This document shows, in pieces, positions 34,455 to 43,223 of a stretch of 64,000 nucleotides of DNA. Location of the stretch: the NCBI GenBank assembly GCA_963975245.1, contig CAXBFJ010000002.1, forward strand, positions 186,001-250,000, written 5' to 3'. The notes beneath the pieces are model-generated. The model made no database searches and was not told the DNA's origin. It saw only the letters and a program-made list of their open reading frames with translations. The translations under genes and the position numbers were made by a program. The DNA comes from Panacagrimonas sp963975245 (GTDB lineage Bacteria > Pseudomonadota > Gammaproteobacteria > Nevskiales > Nevskiaceae). The first letter of the stretch is position 1. Each line of letters starts with the position of its first letter.

Positions 34455-35249
34455 TTATCGTTCACGAGGCTGCAGCAGCAATTCGAGCAGATTCTGTTGG
34501 CCAGGCGCCCGATACTCCGGAATTCCGATCTTCATCTGCCGCTGGTCTTCACGGGGCCTTGCGCGATAACTGGCGAACACGCGATCCCAGATGCTGAGCA
34601 GATTCCCGTAATTGGAATCGGTTTCATCGCGATGCACTGAATGATGAATACGGTGCATGTCTGGCGTTACAAACAAGAGACGTATGAACCGGTCCGCCCT
34701 GCCCGAAACGCGGAAGTTGGCGTGCGTCAGGATGGCAAAGGAAGATAGTCCTACTTCAAAAGCCACAACCGCTACCCAGGGCGCGCCGATGGCGACAATC
34801 ACGCACATCTTGAAAAGCTGCGAGAGCAGCAGTTCGCCGGGATGAAATCGCAGGCCGGTGGTGACATCAAACTCCACGTCACTGTGATGAACGCGGTGCA
34901 GCGTCCACAGCCAGCGAATCTCGTGGAAGGCGCGGTGCTGCGCGTAAATCGCAAGGTCCAGCAGAAGCCAGGCAACGCCCCATTCCACGTATCTGGGCGC
35001 TTCGATGTGATTGAACAGGCCGAAGTTGTGCTCCTGCGCCCAGAGCGAGGAGGCGATGAGGCTCATCTGAAGCGCAATGATCATGGCGGTGCCGATGGCC
35101 ACCAGCCCAAAATTGGCTGGCCATCGCATCGGCCGCTGCGGATCGCTCAGGCGAACCGGCCGCGCACGTTCGATCGCGCCCAGCAGAATCAGCAAGGCGC
35201 AGAACAGCGCAGGACGCAAAACTTGAAGCCAGTCGGTTGAAGTGTCCAT
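34455..35249 (-). CDS. Sterol desaturase/fatty acid hydroxylase superfamily protein
   Basis: 264 residues from the ATG at 35249. Multi-pass membrane protein with the histidine clusters of the diiron hydroxylase superfamily: HRAFHEIRWLWTLHRVHHSD in the middle and MHRIHHSVHRDE late, plus THANFRV. Members hydroxylate or desaturate sterols, carotenoids, sphingolipids or other hydrophobic substrates; the substrate here is unknown. Its start codon faces hemB, so the two promoters overlap. Confidence 0.88.
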   Translation of the reverse strand: MDTSTDWLQVLRPALFCALLILLGAIERARPVRLSDPQRPMRWPANFGLVAIGTAMIIALQMSLIASSLWAQEHNFGLFNHIEAPRYVEWGVAWLLLDLAIYAQHRAFHEIRWLWTLHRVHHSDVEFDVTTGLRFHPGELLLSQLFKMCVIVAIGAPWVAVVAFEVGLSSFAILTHANFRVSGRADRFIRLLFVTPDMHRIHHSVHRDETDSNYGNLLSIWDRVFASYRARPREDQRQMKIGIPEYRAPGQQNLLELLLQPRER

Positions 35250-35255
35250 GCAACG

Positions 35256-35261
35256 TATAAT
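35256..35261 (+). promoter_or_regulatory. Consensus -10 box of the hemB promoter
   Basis: A perfect TATAAT lies 28 bases upstream of the GTG at 35290; a weak -35 (TCGGTT) is 17 bases upstream of it. Transcription would begin near 35268, which is downstream of the other possible hemB starts (35242 GTG, 35248 ATG) and so decides for 35290. Confidence 0.6.
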
Positions 35262-35289
35262 TTGTGATCCGAATTTGCAGAGCAAGAAA

Positions 35290-36291
35290 GTGAACCTTGG
35301 CCGTTACCCCGCTAGCCGTCCGCGCCGCCTGAGACAATCCCCCGCCATTCGCGCCATGGTGCGCGAAACGAGTCTGAATGCCGAGCAGTTGATACAACCC
35401 CTGTTTGTCTCCGAAGCAGACCTGTGCGGGCCGGTTTCGTCCATGCCGGGTGTTTCGAGACTGGACATTGATGCCTTGGTGCAGGAATGCACTGAGCTTG
35501 AGGCCCTGGGCATTGCCTGTGTTGCGCTGTTTCCGGTGATTCCGGCTTCGCTGAAGAACGATTCTGGCGATGAAGCGCTCAATCCGCAGGGGCTCGTGGC
35601 CCGTGCGATCAAGGCCATCAAGGCGCGCTGCCCTGAACTGAACGTCATGGTTGATGTGGCTTTGGATCCGTACACCCGTCACGGGCACGATGGCGTGCTC
35701 AACAGCCGCGGCGAGATCGACAACGACGCAACGGTTGAGACCCTGCGCAAACAGGCGCTGGTCTATGCGCGTGCAGGTGCTGACATCGTCGCACCCAGCG
35801 ACATGATGGACGGCCGCATCGGCGAAGTTCGCCAGGCACTGGAACGAGACAACCAGACCAACACGATCGTGCTTTCCTACGCTGCCAAGTACGCTTCGAG
35901 CTTTTACGGTCCGTTCCGCGATGCGGTCGGCTCGGCGAAGAATCTGGGCAAGGCAGACAAGCGCACCTACCAGATGGACCCCTGCAATACGGATGAAGCC
36001 TTGCGCGAAGTCGCCATGGATATATCCGAGGGTGCTGACATGGTCATGGTCAAACCCGGCATGCCGTATCTGGATATCGTGAGCAGGGTCAAGCGCACGT
36101 TTCAGGTCCCCGTTGCGGCCTATCAGGTGAGCGGCGAGTACGCGATGTTGCGGGCGGCAATCGAAAGCGGTGCGCTGGACGAGCGTCAGGCCCTGATGGA
36201 AGCCCTGTACTGTTTTCGCCGGGCGGGTGCAGACCTGATCCTGACTTATTACGCAAAGCAGGCCGCAAGCTGGCTTGCAGACAAGAGCTGA
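35290..36291 (+). CDS. hemB: Delta-aminolevulinic acid dehydratase (porphobilinogen synthase)
   Basis: 333 residues from the GTG at 35290, the usual family length, starting just before the conserved RYPASRPRRLRQ segment. Joins two 5-aminolevulinate molecules into porphobilinogen for heme. Schiff-base lysines are Lys200 (in YAAKYASSFYGP) and Lys255 (in MVKPGMPYLDI). The metal region reads DVALDPYTRHGHDG (122-135): Asp replaces the zinc-binding cysteines, so this is the magnesium-responsive type, as in Pseudomonas. Followed after 7 bases by aroE. Confidence 0.97.
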   Translation: MNLGRYPASRPRRLRQSPAIRAMVRETSLNAEQLIQPLFVSEADLCGPVSSMPGVSRLDIDALVQECTELEALGIACVALFPVIPASLKNDSGDEALNPQGLVARAIKAIKARCPELNVMVDVALDPYTRHGHDGVLNSRGEIDNDATVETLRKQALVYARAGADIVAPSDMMDGRIGEVRQALERDNQTNTIVLSYAAKYASSFYGPFRDAVGSAKNLGKADKRTYQMDPCNTDEALREVAMDISEGADMVMVKPGMPYLDIVSRVKRTFQVPVAAYQVSGEYAMLRAAIESGALDERQALMEALYCFRRAGADLILTYYAKQAASWLADKS

Positions 36292-36298
36292 TTGAAAC

Positions 36299-37189
36299 AT
36301 GGACCGTTACGCCGTCATTGGAAACCCGATTTCGCACTCCAGTTCGCCTGCCATCCATGCGCGTTTTGCCAAGCAGACCGAGCAGGACATGCGATATGAA
36401 GCCATTGGCGTCAACGCGGATGTGCTTGCTGAAGAAGTAGCGCGACTGCATGCCGAGAATTATCTGGGCCTGAATGTCACCCTGCCGCACAAGCAGGCTA
36501 TTGCCTCACTTTGCGAGTCGGTCTCGGATCGGGCGGGTCGGGCAGGTGCGGTCAACACCTTGATTCGAACCGACAGCGGATGGATCGGCGACAACACCGA
36601 CGGCGCCGGCCTGATGGCTGACCTGCAGCGACTTCAGTTTGAGATCAAGGGACAACGCGTTCTGATTCTGGGGGCTGGCGGCGCCGTTCGCGGCATTCTC
36701 GCTCCGCTGCTGGCGCTTGAGCCGGCCCAACTGGTGGTATCCAATCGCAATCCGTGGAAACCGGAGAAGCTGGCCGAAGACTTTGCTGATCTCGGGACAT
36801 TGCTGCCGCGAACGCATCTGGCACTCAAGGGTGATACCTACGATGTCATCATCAATGCCACTTCGGCGGGTCATTGCGGGGCGATGCCGAGCATCCCTGG
36901 CAAGGTCCTTGCCGAGGGTGGCAAGTGTTACGACCTGAGCTACGGCAAAGCCCATGAGCCCTTTCTGGCTTGGGCGAAGGCGCAGGGTGCGGGGCAGGTC
37001 AGTGACGGCCTGGGCATGCTGGTACAGCAAGCTGCCATCGCGTTTTCGTTGTGGCGAAAGGTCATGCCGGAAACAACGCCGGTGATGGAATCCCTGCAGA
37101 GCCAGATGCAGCATCACATCCGGACCGTGGTGGTTGCTGAGCACGAATCACCGCACCGCTCGCATGTAGAGCTGCCACCGCAGGATTAG
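36299..37189 (+). CDS. aroE: Shikimate dehydrogenase (NADP+)
   Basis: 296 residues. Shikimate-binding NPISHSSSP (9-17), catalytic Lys65 in NVTLPHK, catalytic Asp101 in DNTDGAGL, the NADP loop GAGGAVRGI, and SDGLGMLVQQAA near the end. Reduces 3-dehydroshikimate in aromatic amino acid synthesis. The last 20 or so residues (HIRTVVVAEHESPHRSHVEL) extend slightly beyond the usual C-terminus. Co-directional with hemB. Confidence 0.96.
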   Translation: MDRYAVIGNPISHSSSPAIHARFAKQTEQDMRYEAIGVNADVLAEEVARLHAENYLGLNVTLPHKQAIASLCESVSDRAGRAGAVNTLIRTDSGWIGDNTDGAGLMADLQRLQFEIKGQRVLILGAGGAVRGILAPLLALEPAQLVVSNRNPWKPEKLAEDFADLGTLLPRTHLALKGDTYDVIINATSAGHCGAMPSIPGKVLAEGGKCYDLSYGKAHEPFLAWAKAQGAGQVSDGLGMLVQQAAIAFSLWRKVMPETTPVMESLQSQMQHHIRTVVVAEHESPHRSHVELPPQD

Positions 37190-37320
37190 AGGTCCCGGGT
37201 GCTTTGAGGCCCCGCGCAAACTTCAATTGCCTGCGCAGGAGTCTCGTAAGCCTGTTTGAGATTAGGCGTGCGGCAGGCTTAATGACACAGGGGCCGGCCA
37301 GCAGGTAAAACGCCAGACGA

Positions 37321-38118
37321 TCAGGCGCTGTCTCTGGCCTCTTCTTCATCGTCCTCATCCATGTGGACGGAACTTGGCGTAATCCACACGGCGGCGATGA
37401 TGCCCAACTCATAGAGCAGGTAGGTGGGCACGGCGAGCAGGAACTGGGACACCACATCGGGCGGGGTGAGCACCGCAGCCACGACGAATGCGCCGACCAG
37501 CACATAGGCGCGGCTCTCCCGCAGTTTCTTGGGGGAGACAAAACCGGTGCGCACGATCAAGACAATCGCCACCGGCGTTTCAAACGCCAGTCCGAAAGCG
37601 ATGAAAATCGAGAGCACAAAGCTCAGATATTTGTTGATGTCTGTCATCACCGCCACGCCCTCGGGCGCAACGCTGATCAGAAAGGCAAATACGGTGGGCA
37701 GGACCAGGAAATAGGCCATGGCCATGCCCAGGTAGAACAGCAGGGTGCTGGATGCCAGAAGTGGTGCAACCAGCTTTCGTTCCGACTTGTACAGGCCCGG
37801 TGCCACGAAAGCCCAGACCTGGAACAAGGTCCACGGCATGGAAAGGGCAACGGCCAACATGGCCGACAACTTGAGGGGCACGAAGAACGGCGACGCAACC
37901 TCGGTGGCGATCATCGAGGTGCCAGCCGGCATCAGGTTGATCAGCGGCTGCGCTGTCAGCGCGTAGATTTCCTTGGTGAAATACGCCAGCGGCGCGAAGA
38001 CCAGGCCGATGCCATAAATGATCTTGAGGACGCAGTCGCGCAGTTCCAGAAGATGCGCCATCAGCGGCTGTTCCGGCGCGCTTTTCTCTTCTTCGTTGAC
38101 GGGGACTTCCTCGACCAT
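37321..38118 (-). CDS. tatC: Sec-independent translocase TatC
   Basis: 265 residues with six membrane helices. Family landmarks are PLMAHLLELRDCVLKI near the N-terminus (signal-peptide-binding Glu), ATEVASPFFVPLKLS, and FGLAFETPVAIVLIVRTG. The start ATG overlaps the tatB stop (TGATG). The C-terminus ends in an acidic tail (DEDDEEEARD). Confidence 0.97.
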   Translation of the reverse strand: MVEEVPVNEEEKSAPEQPLMAHLLELRDCVLKIIYGIGLVFAPLAYFTKEIYALTAQPLINLMPAGTSMIATEVASPFFVPLKLSAMLAVALSMPWTLFQVWAFVAPGLYKSERKLVAPLLASSTLLFYLGMAMAYFLVLPTVFAFLISVAPEGVAVMTDINKYLSFVLSIFIAFGLAFETPVAIVLIVRTGFVSPKKLRESRAYVLVGAFVVAAVLTPPDVVSQFLLAVPTYLLYELGIIAAVWITPSSVHMDEDDEEEARDSA

Positions 38119-38408
38119 CAGATCTTCTTGTTCATGTCTTTGCTGACGCTTTGCGACATCGCTTCAGTTTCGCGTTGTGCGGTGCGTTCAGCATCCTTGA
38201 GCGCTGACTTGGCTTCTTCAAGCTGGCGCTTGATGTCCATCACCTGGGTTTCACGCTCCAGTTCCGCGCTGACATTACGCACGTAGCTCTTGGCCTGGCC
38301 CATCCAGCGGCCGATGGTGCGCGCCATCTTGGGAAGCCGTTCGGGGCCCAGGATGACCAGTGCCACCACCATGCACAGCGCCAATTCACCGAAGCTGATA
38401 TCGAACAT
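38118..38408 (-). CDS. tatB: Sec-independent translocase TatB
   Basis: 96 residues. N-terminal MFDISFGELALCMVVALVILGPERLP gives the membrane helix and the GPxxLP hinge, followed by an amphipathic helix and a charged tail. The tail is short for TatB. Forms the substrate receptor with TatC, whose start it overlaps. Confidence 0.96.
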   Translation of the reverse strand: MFDISFGELALCMVVALVILGPERLPKMARTIGRWMGQAKSYVRNVSAELERETQVMDIKRQLEEAKSALKDAERTAQRETEAMSQSVSKDMNKKI

Positions 38409-38457
38409 AGACGTTTGTCCTTGCGTGCCTGTTCAGAAAATTCCGAACGCGCGGCGC

Positions 38458-38709
38458 TCAGACCTTGTCCTTGCTCTTTTCTGAAGCTTGGTCAGCGGTC
38501 ATCTGTTCGGATGAGCTCTTCTTTTCGGCGGCCAGCTCAGCCTGTGCCTTTTCTGCCTCGGCCTGCGCTTCTCCTTCGCTCATCGCGCCTTTGAAATTCT
38601 TGATCGCGGAGCCCAGGTCGCCGCCCAGATTGCGCAGCTTCTTGGTGCCGAAAACCAGAACCACGATGGCCAGTACTACCAGCCAGTGCCAAATACTCAA
38701 AGTACCCAT
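38458..38709 (-). CDS. tatA: Sec-independent translocase TatA
   Basis: 83 residues from the ATG at 38709 (AAGGAG ribosome site); an in-frame start at 38745 is rejected. One membrane helix (IWHWLVVLAIVVLVFG), then TKKLRNLGGDLGSAIKNFKGAM, the amphipathic helix with the family FG motif, and a charged Ala/Glu/Lys/Ser tail. Builds the translocation pore. First of tatABC and directly downstream of the his genes. Confidence 0.96.
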   Translation of the reverse strand: MGTLSIWHWLVVLAIVVLVFGTKKLRNLGGDLGSAIKNFKGAMSEGEAQAEAEKAQAELAAEKKSSSEQMTADQASEKSKDKV

Positions 38710-38751
38710 GACGCTTTCTCCTTGCGCGGATTCATCCGCAACCAAAATTAT

Positions 38752-39078
38752 TCAGGAACTTCGTGACGCTTTCTCGACGATGCCGGATGTGCCGCTTCGT
38801 CTCTTGAGTTCTACGGCGAGGTCTTCACATGAGATGCCTTCGCGCGCCAGCAGTACGAACAGATGAAAGATGAGGTCAACCGACTCGTATACAAGTTCTG
38901 GTTTGCTCGCGTTCTTGGCTGCGAGCAAGGTCTCAGCCGATTCCTCGCCAACTTTCTTGAGGATGGCATCCAGTCCCTTGTCATAGAGCTTGGCCACGTA
39001 GGACGTACTGGGGTCTGCACCCTTGCGCGACTCCAGCGTGGCGTAAAGTGCATCCAACTCGGAGCCCAGCGTGCTCAC
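38752..39078 (-). CDS. hisE: Phosphoribosyl-ATP pyrophosphatase
   Basis: 108 residues. The MazG-like metal-binding segment KKVGEESAETLLAAKN and the YESVDLIFHLFVLLA helix identify HisE, the second step of histidine synthesis. It is separate, not fused to HisI; hisI itself is not in the window. 3 bases after hisF and 42 bases before tatA. Confidence 0.96.
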   Translation of the reverse strand: MSTLGSELDALYATLESRKGADPSTSYVAKLYDKGLDAILKKVGEESAETLLAAKNASKPELVYESVDLIFHLFVLLAREGISCEDLAVELKRRSGTSGIVEKASRSS

Positions 39079-39081
39079 GTC

Positions 39082-39873
39082 TCAGACTCCGAACGCGGCC
39101 AGATCCTCGCGCACGCGGATGCCGCGTTCGGAAAGATAGGCCTTGGCTTCGCCGACGGTGTGAGTGGCATGGTGAAAGATGCTCGCTGCAAGAACAGCGT
39201 CAGCCTGACCCTGCTGCAAGCCCTGCGCAAGATGCTCCAGTTTGCCGACGCCGCCAGAGGCGATGACCGGAACCGGAACTAAACTGCATATGGCCTGTAG
39301 CAGCTCCAGGTCATAGCCTTCCTTGGTGCCATCCCGGTCCATGCTGGTGACCAGCAGTTCCCCGGCGCCTTTGTCGACCATCTTGCTGGCCCATTCAATG
39401 GCATCAATTCCGGTGGTCTTGCGTCCGCCGTGCGTGAAAATTTCCCAGCGCGGCGGCTCTTTCTTCTTGTTGACCCGCTTGGCGTCGATGGCGACCACAA
39501 TGCACTGACCACCGTAGCGCTCGGCGGCTTCGGTAACAAAATTAGGGTCATGGACCGCGGCAGTGTTGATGGACACCTTGTCGGCACCTGCCTTGAGCAG
39601 GGCCCGTACATCTGCACTGGTTCGCACGCCGCCGCCTACGGTCAGGGGGATATAAATTTCCCTCGCGACGGCTTCCACGGTCTGAAACAGGGTGGGGCGA
39701 GCATCCGAACTTGCGGTGATGTCGAGAAATACCAACTCGTCCGCGCCCTGACGGTCATAGCGGCGCGCAACCTCGACCGGATCGCCTGCGTCGCGAATGT
39801 CTTCGAACTTGATGCCCTTGACCACACGACCGCGGTCGATATCGAGGCAGGGAATGATGCGTTTGGCGAGCAT
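39082..39873 (-). CDS. hisF: Imidazole glycerol phosphate synthase, cyclase subunit HisF
   Basis: 263 residues, a TIM barrel with catalytic Asp11 (PCLDIDRGRVVKG) and a second Asp in VVAIDAKR. The phosphate loops GGGVRT and ASGGVGKL are present. Works with HisH to turn PRFAR and ammonia into IGP and AICAR. Confidence 0.97.
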   Translation of the reverse strand: MLAKRIIPCLDIDRGRVVKGIKFEDIRDAGDPVEVARRYDRQGADELVFLDITASSDARPTLFQTVEAVAREIYIPLTVGGGVRTSADVRALLKAGADKVSINTAAVHDPNFVTEAAERYGGQCIVVAIDAKRVNKKKEPPRWEIFTHGGRKTTGIDAIEWASKMVDKGAGELLVTSMDRDGTKEGYDLELLQAICSLVPVPVIASGGVGKLEHLAQGLQQGQADAVLAASIFHHATHTVGEAKAYLSERGIRVREDLAAFGV

Positions 39874-39951
39874 GCTGGGAAGAGGTGTGTTGATCCGGTT
39901 AGGGACAGGCGGGTAGTGCTGTTTGGAGCGAGCTCATGCGGAAATCCGCAT

Positions 39952-40680
39952 CTAGCCGCCAGCAGCGACCTTGAGGCATTCCTTCAGGCTCAGTCCGCCC
40001 TCATAAAGGGCGCGGCCGATGATCGCACCGCTGACGCCTTCGGCTTCGACCTCGAGCAGCTTGCGAATGTCATCCAGGCTGGAGACACCGCCGCTGGCGA
40101 TGACCGGCGTGTTGACCGCTTGGGCCAGGGTCTTGGTGGATTCCACGTTTACACCTTTCATCATGCCGTCGCGGCCGATATCGGTGTAGATGATGGCTTC
40201 GACGCCGTCGCGTTCGCAGTGTTGAGCCATATCCACCACGTTGTGATGTGTCAGCTTGGACCAGCCATCAAGCGCCACGCGACCGTCCATGGCATCAAGC
40301 CCGACGATGATATGGCGTGGAAACTCGATGCACAGATCACGCAGAAAGTGCGGGGTATTGACCGCCTTTGTGCCAATGATGATGTAGGCCACGCCGGCGT
40401 TGAGATAATGCTGCACGGTTTCTTCGTCGCGCACGCCACCGCCCACCTGTACGGGTACTTTGGTGGCGCTGGCAATCTGTTCAACCACTTTCAGATTGAC
40501 CGGCTGGCCCTTGAGCGCGCCGTCGAGATCCACAATGTGGATGCGCTCGGCGCCTTCATCGGCCCATCGTTTTGCAACGCTGACCGGGTCGTCGGAAAAA
40601 ATGGTGACGTCATCCATTCGACCCTGGCGCAGGCGAACGCATTGGCCATTCTTGAGGTCGATAGCAGGGATCAGCAGCAT
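39952..40680 (-). CDS. hisA: ProFAR isomerase HisA
   Basis: 242 residues. (beta-alpha)8 barrel with N-terminal PAIDLKNGQCVRL, the GGGVRDE and ASGGVSSL phosphate loops, and TDIGRDGMMKGVN. Converts ProFAR to PRFAR in histidine synthesis. 78 bases upstream of hisF. Confidence 0.97.
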   Translation of the reverse strand: MLLIPAIDLKNGQCVRLRQGRMDDVTIFSDDPVSVAKRWADEGAERIHIVDLDGALKGQPVNLKVVEQIASATKVPVQVGGGVRDEETVQHYLNAGVAYIIIGTKAVNTPHFLRDLCIEFPRHIIVGLDAMDGRVALDGWSKLTHHNVVDMAQHCERDGVEAIIYTDIGRDGMMKGVNVESTKTLAQAVNTPVIASGGVSSLDDIRKLLEVEAEGVSGAIIGRALYEGGLSLKECLKVAAGG

Positions 40681-40798
40681 GAGCGAATCAGAATGTGGAG
40701 ATGGGCTGCGCGCGCGCTGTGCACGCGGAAAAATGATCGCAAGGCACTGCGAGGCTCAAGACTGTGCCTGATTCCTTGCTTGCGGGGCAAACCAGTGC

Positions 40799-41455
40799 TC
40801 ACGACTGGCCATCCCACTCAGCGAAGTTGGCCAGCAGACGCAAGCCAGCGGCCTGGCTTTTCTCGGGGTGAAATTGCACTGCCACGAGGTTGTCGCGCGC
40901 TAGGCTGCAGGCAAAACTGTGCATGTATTCGGTCACGCCGATGACATGCTGGGCCTGCTTGGGACGAGCGTAGTAGCTATGCACGAAGTAGAACCAGCTG
41001 TCGTTGGCAACGCCTTCCCAGAGCGGATGGCTGTGGGTTTGGTGCACGCGGTTCCAGCCCATGTGCGGCACTTTGAGCCGATCGCGGGTCTTGGCGCCCG
41101 GACTTATTGGTTCTGGATCAGGAAAGCGGATGACTTCCCCCGGGAACAGGCCCAAGGCCTGCACGCCGCCGTTTTCGTCGGAATGCTCGAGCATGACCTG
41201 CATGCCCAGGCAGATGCCGAGCATGGGTTTGTTCTGCGAGGCTTCCACAATCAGATCATTGAGTTCCAGGCGACGCAGTTCGTTCATGCAACCCAGCACG
41301 CCACCGACGCCCGGCAGAACCAGCTTGTCGCACTTGAGGAGCTTCTCCGGGTCGAATGAGATCTCGACCCGCTGCGATCCGGCGACGCGCTCGAGTGACT
41401 TCCCCAGTGAATGCAGGTTGCCCATGCCGTAATCAATGACGCCAATGACTTCCAA
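40799..41455 (-). CDS. hisH: Imidazole glycerol phosphate synthase, glutaminase subunit HisH
   Basis: 218 residues. Class I glutamine amidotransferase: nucleophile Cys in GICLGMQVM and the His-Glu pair in FHPEKSQ. Starts with TTG at 41455, supported by GGAGTAG nine bases upstream and by the next residues VIGVIDYGMGN matching the family start. Supplies ammonia to HisF. Confidence 0.96.
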   Translation of the reverse strand: MEVIGVIDYGMGNLHSLGKSLERVAGSQRVEISFDPEKLLKCDKLVLPGVGGVLGCMNELRRLELNDLIVEASQNKPMLGICLGMQVMLEHSDENGGVQALGLFPGEVIRFPDPEPISPGAKTRDRLKVPHMGWNRVHQTHSHPLWEGVANDSWFYFVHSYYARPKQAQHVIGVTEYMHSFACSLARDNLVAVQFHPEKSQAAGLRLLANFAEWDGQS

Positions 41456-41575
41456 TTCTTTCTACTCCGCAACCCGTGACGACAGGGGGCGCAAGCTAAA
41501 TGCTGGCGCGGCCTGATTCAGAGGCAGCAATACGGTAACGAGGATCAGCAAGATTCAGCTCGGTCGAGACTCAGC

Positions 41576-42169
41576 TCAGAGTGAGCCCTTGGTCGAGGGC
41601 ATGACGTCGCCGAGGCGGGTGTCCGGCGTGCAGGCCATGCGCAGCGCACGGCCAAAGGCCTTGAAGATGGTTTCCGCGATGTGGTGCGCATTGCGTCCGC
41701 GCAGCGCATCCACATGCAGGGTGACCTTCGCATGATTGACGAAGCCCTGGAAAAATTCACGAAACAGGTCAACGTCGAAATCTGCGATGAGGGCGCGTGG
41801 AAACTCTACATGCCACTCCAGCCCCGGCCGGCCCGAGAGATCCAGCACGATTCGCGACAGGGCTTCATCCAGCGGCACGTAGGCATGACCGTAGCGGGTG
41901 ATGCCCTTCTTGTTGCCCACTGCCTGGTCAAAGGCCTGGCCCAGAGTGATGCCGATGTCTTCCACCGTGTGATGGGCATCAATGTGCAAATCACCCTTTG
42001 CGCTGATATCGAGATCGATCAGGCCGTGTCGAGCGACCTGGTCAAGCATGTGATCAAGGAAGGGAAGGCCAGTCGCGAGTCGCGATTCGCCCGTTCCATC
42101 GAGGTTGATCTGGACATTGATCGTGGTCTCACGTGTTTCGCGTGAAACCTTGGATTTACGGGCTGACAT
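41576..42169 (-). CDS. hisB: Imidazoleglycerol-phosphate dehydratase
   Basis: 197 residues from the ATG at 42169, the usual monofunctional length. Metal-binding repeats FLDHMLDQVARHG, DAHHTVEDIGI and RGRNAHHIAET are intact. No phosphatase domain is fused. First his gene in this run; 120 bases separate it from hisH. Confidence 0.96.
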   Translation of the reverse strand: MSARKSKVSRETRETTINVQINLDGTGESRLATGLPFLDHMLDQVARHGLIDLDISAKGDLHIDAHHTVEDIGITLGQAFDQAVGNKKGITRYGHAYVPLDEALSRIVLDLSGRPGLEWHVEFPRALIADFDVDLFREFFQGFVNHAKVTLHVDALRGRNAHHIAETIFKAFGRALRMACTPDTRLGDVMPSTKGSL

Positions 42170-42253
42170 GGGTACGGGGTGTCCTGCGGGGCGGCAAGGA
42201 TACCGTTTGCATCGGCGGATTAGAACCAACCCCTCCCGTGGCCCGATGGATGA

Positions 42254-42691
42254 TCAGCTTTCGAGCCAGAAAGTGACCGGTCCGTCATTGAGCAGGCTGA
42301 CCTGCATATCAGCGCCGAATCGGCCGCTCTCGACCTTGCGGTGCGCCGCTTTCGCAGCCTCAACAAGATGATTAAAAAGGGATTCTGCATATTCGGGCGC
42401 TGCGGCCGTGGAGAATCCGGGGCGATTACCTTTGGCCGTATCGGCTGCCAGTGTGAATTGCGGGACCAGCAGCAGTTCGCCGGCGATGTCCTGCAGTCCG
42501 AGGTTCATGCGCCCCTGATCGTCCGGAAAGATCCGATAGGCGAGCAGGCGCTTGAGCAGTCGTTCCGCCTTGGACGGGTCATCGTCTCGCTGTACGCCGA
42601 CCAGCACGAGCAGGCCTTTTTCGATTCTGGCGATACACTGTCCGTCAACTGTGACCGCGGCGTTTTTGACGCGTTGAATCAGGCCGATCAT
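42254..42691 (-). CDS. dtd: D-aminoacyl-tRNA deacylase
   Basis: 145 residues. Motifs VPQFTLAAD (family SQFTL, with Pro for Ser) and NDGPVTFWLES. Recycles D-aminoacyl-tRNAs and glycyl-tRNA-Ala. 84 bases upstream of hisB on the same strand, so it may lead the his transcript. Confidence 0.95.
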   Translation of the reverse strand: MIGLIQRVKNAAVTVDGQCIARIEKGLLVLVGVQRDDDPSKAERLLKRLLAYRIFPDDQGRMNLGLQDIAGELLLVPQFTLAADTAKGNRPGFSTAAAPEYAESLFNHLVEAAKAAHRKVESGRFGADMQVSLLNDGPVTFWLES

Positions 42692-42904
42692 CGGTTTTCC
42701 CCCTGAGGATGTCGCTGCACGTTCAACTCAGCCGGGTATCGCGGTTTTTGCGCGGGGAATTCATCGTGAGTCAATGCCGCTGCCTATAAGGTGGCCGTGC
42801 TGATGGGATGGCTTATCAGGGAAATGTTGGATCCGGCAAGCCCGGTTGCTGGTAGCACGACGTGATCCCAACAGCATTCACCCCAAAAAACAGAGGTTTC
42901 AATA

Positions 42905-43153
42905 ATGCACAAACACATGCACAAATTCTTGATGGTGGCTGGTATGGCCATGATTCTGGGCCTGGGCGCCTGCTCCAAGGGCGAACAGTCAGGCAGCGCT
43001 GCACCTGCGGCCGCGCCCGCGGAATCCAAGTCAGAGGATTCCACCCGTCTCAATATTGATACCGGCGACGGTTCATTCTCCTTCTCGGAATCAGAAGGTG
43101 GTGACAAGACCTCGATCTCGATTGGCGACAAGGACAAGGGCAAGGGCGAATAG
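42905..43153 (+). CDS. Small lipoprotein, function unknown
   Basis: 82 residues. Signal peptide ending LGLGAC, lipidated Cys23. The mature part is an Ala/Pro/Ser-rich linker, then a short acidic, Gly/Ser-rich strand segment (DTGDGSFSFSES) and a Lys/Gly-rich tail. No recognised domain. The AGAGG ribosome site is good and a strong terminator follows, so it is a monocistronic gene. The preceding 213 bases (42692-42904) contain its promoter region and no other gene. Confidence 0.8.
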   Translation: MHKHMHKFLMVAGMAMILGLGACSKGEQSGSAAPAAAPAESKSEDSTRLNIDTGDGSFSFSESEGGDKTSISIGDKDKGKGE

Positions 43154-43180
43154 CCTGGTTCCTGTTTCCGTGTTGTAGAA

Positions 43181-43206
43181 AGGGGCCGGTTTTCCGGCCC
43201 CTTTTT
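43181..43206 (+). terminator. Rho-independent terminator after the small lipoprotein gene
   Basis: AGGGGCCGG, loop TTTT, CCGGCCCCT, then a run of T. Starts 27 bases after the stop codon; the opposite direction lacks a good T tract. Confidence 0.9.
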
Positions 43207-43223
43207 GTTGCCCGCCTTGCGTG

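Noticed and set aside
35242..35289. Earlier hemB start codons (GTG 35242, ATG 35248)
   Set aside because: They lie upstream of a consensus -10 box and give an N-terminus longer than the family; 35290 is preferred.
34879..36300. 473-codon minus-strand open frame over hemB and the sterol-desaturase start
   Set aside because: It is the reverse-complement shadow of hemB, which carries all active-site residues.
39430..40944. 504-codon plus-strand open frame over hisF and hisA
   Set aside because: It is antisense to two unmistakable his genes; GC-rich codon bias leaves long shadow frames. No family resemblance.
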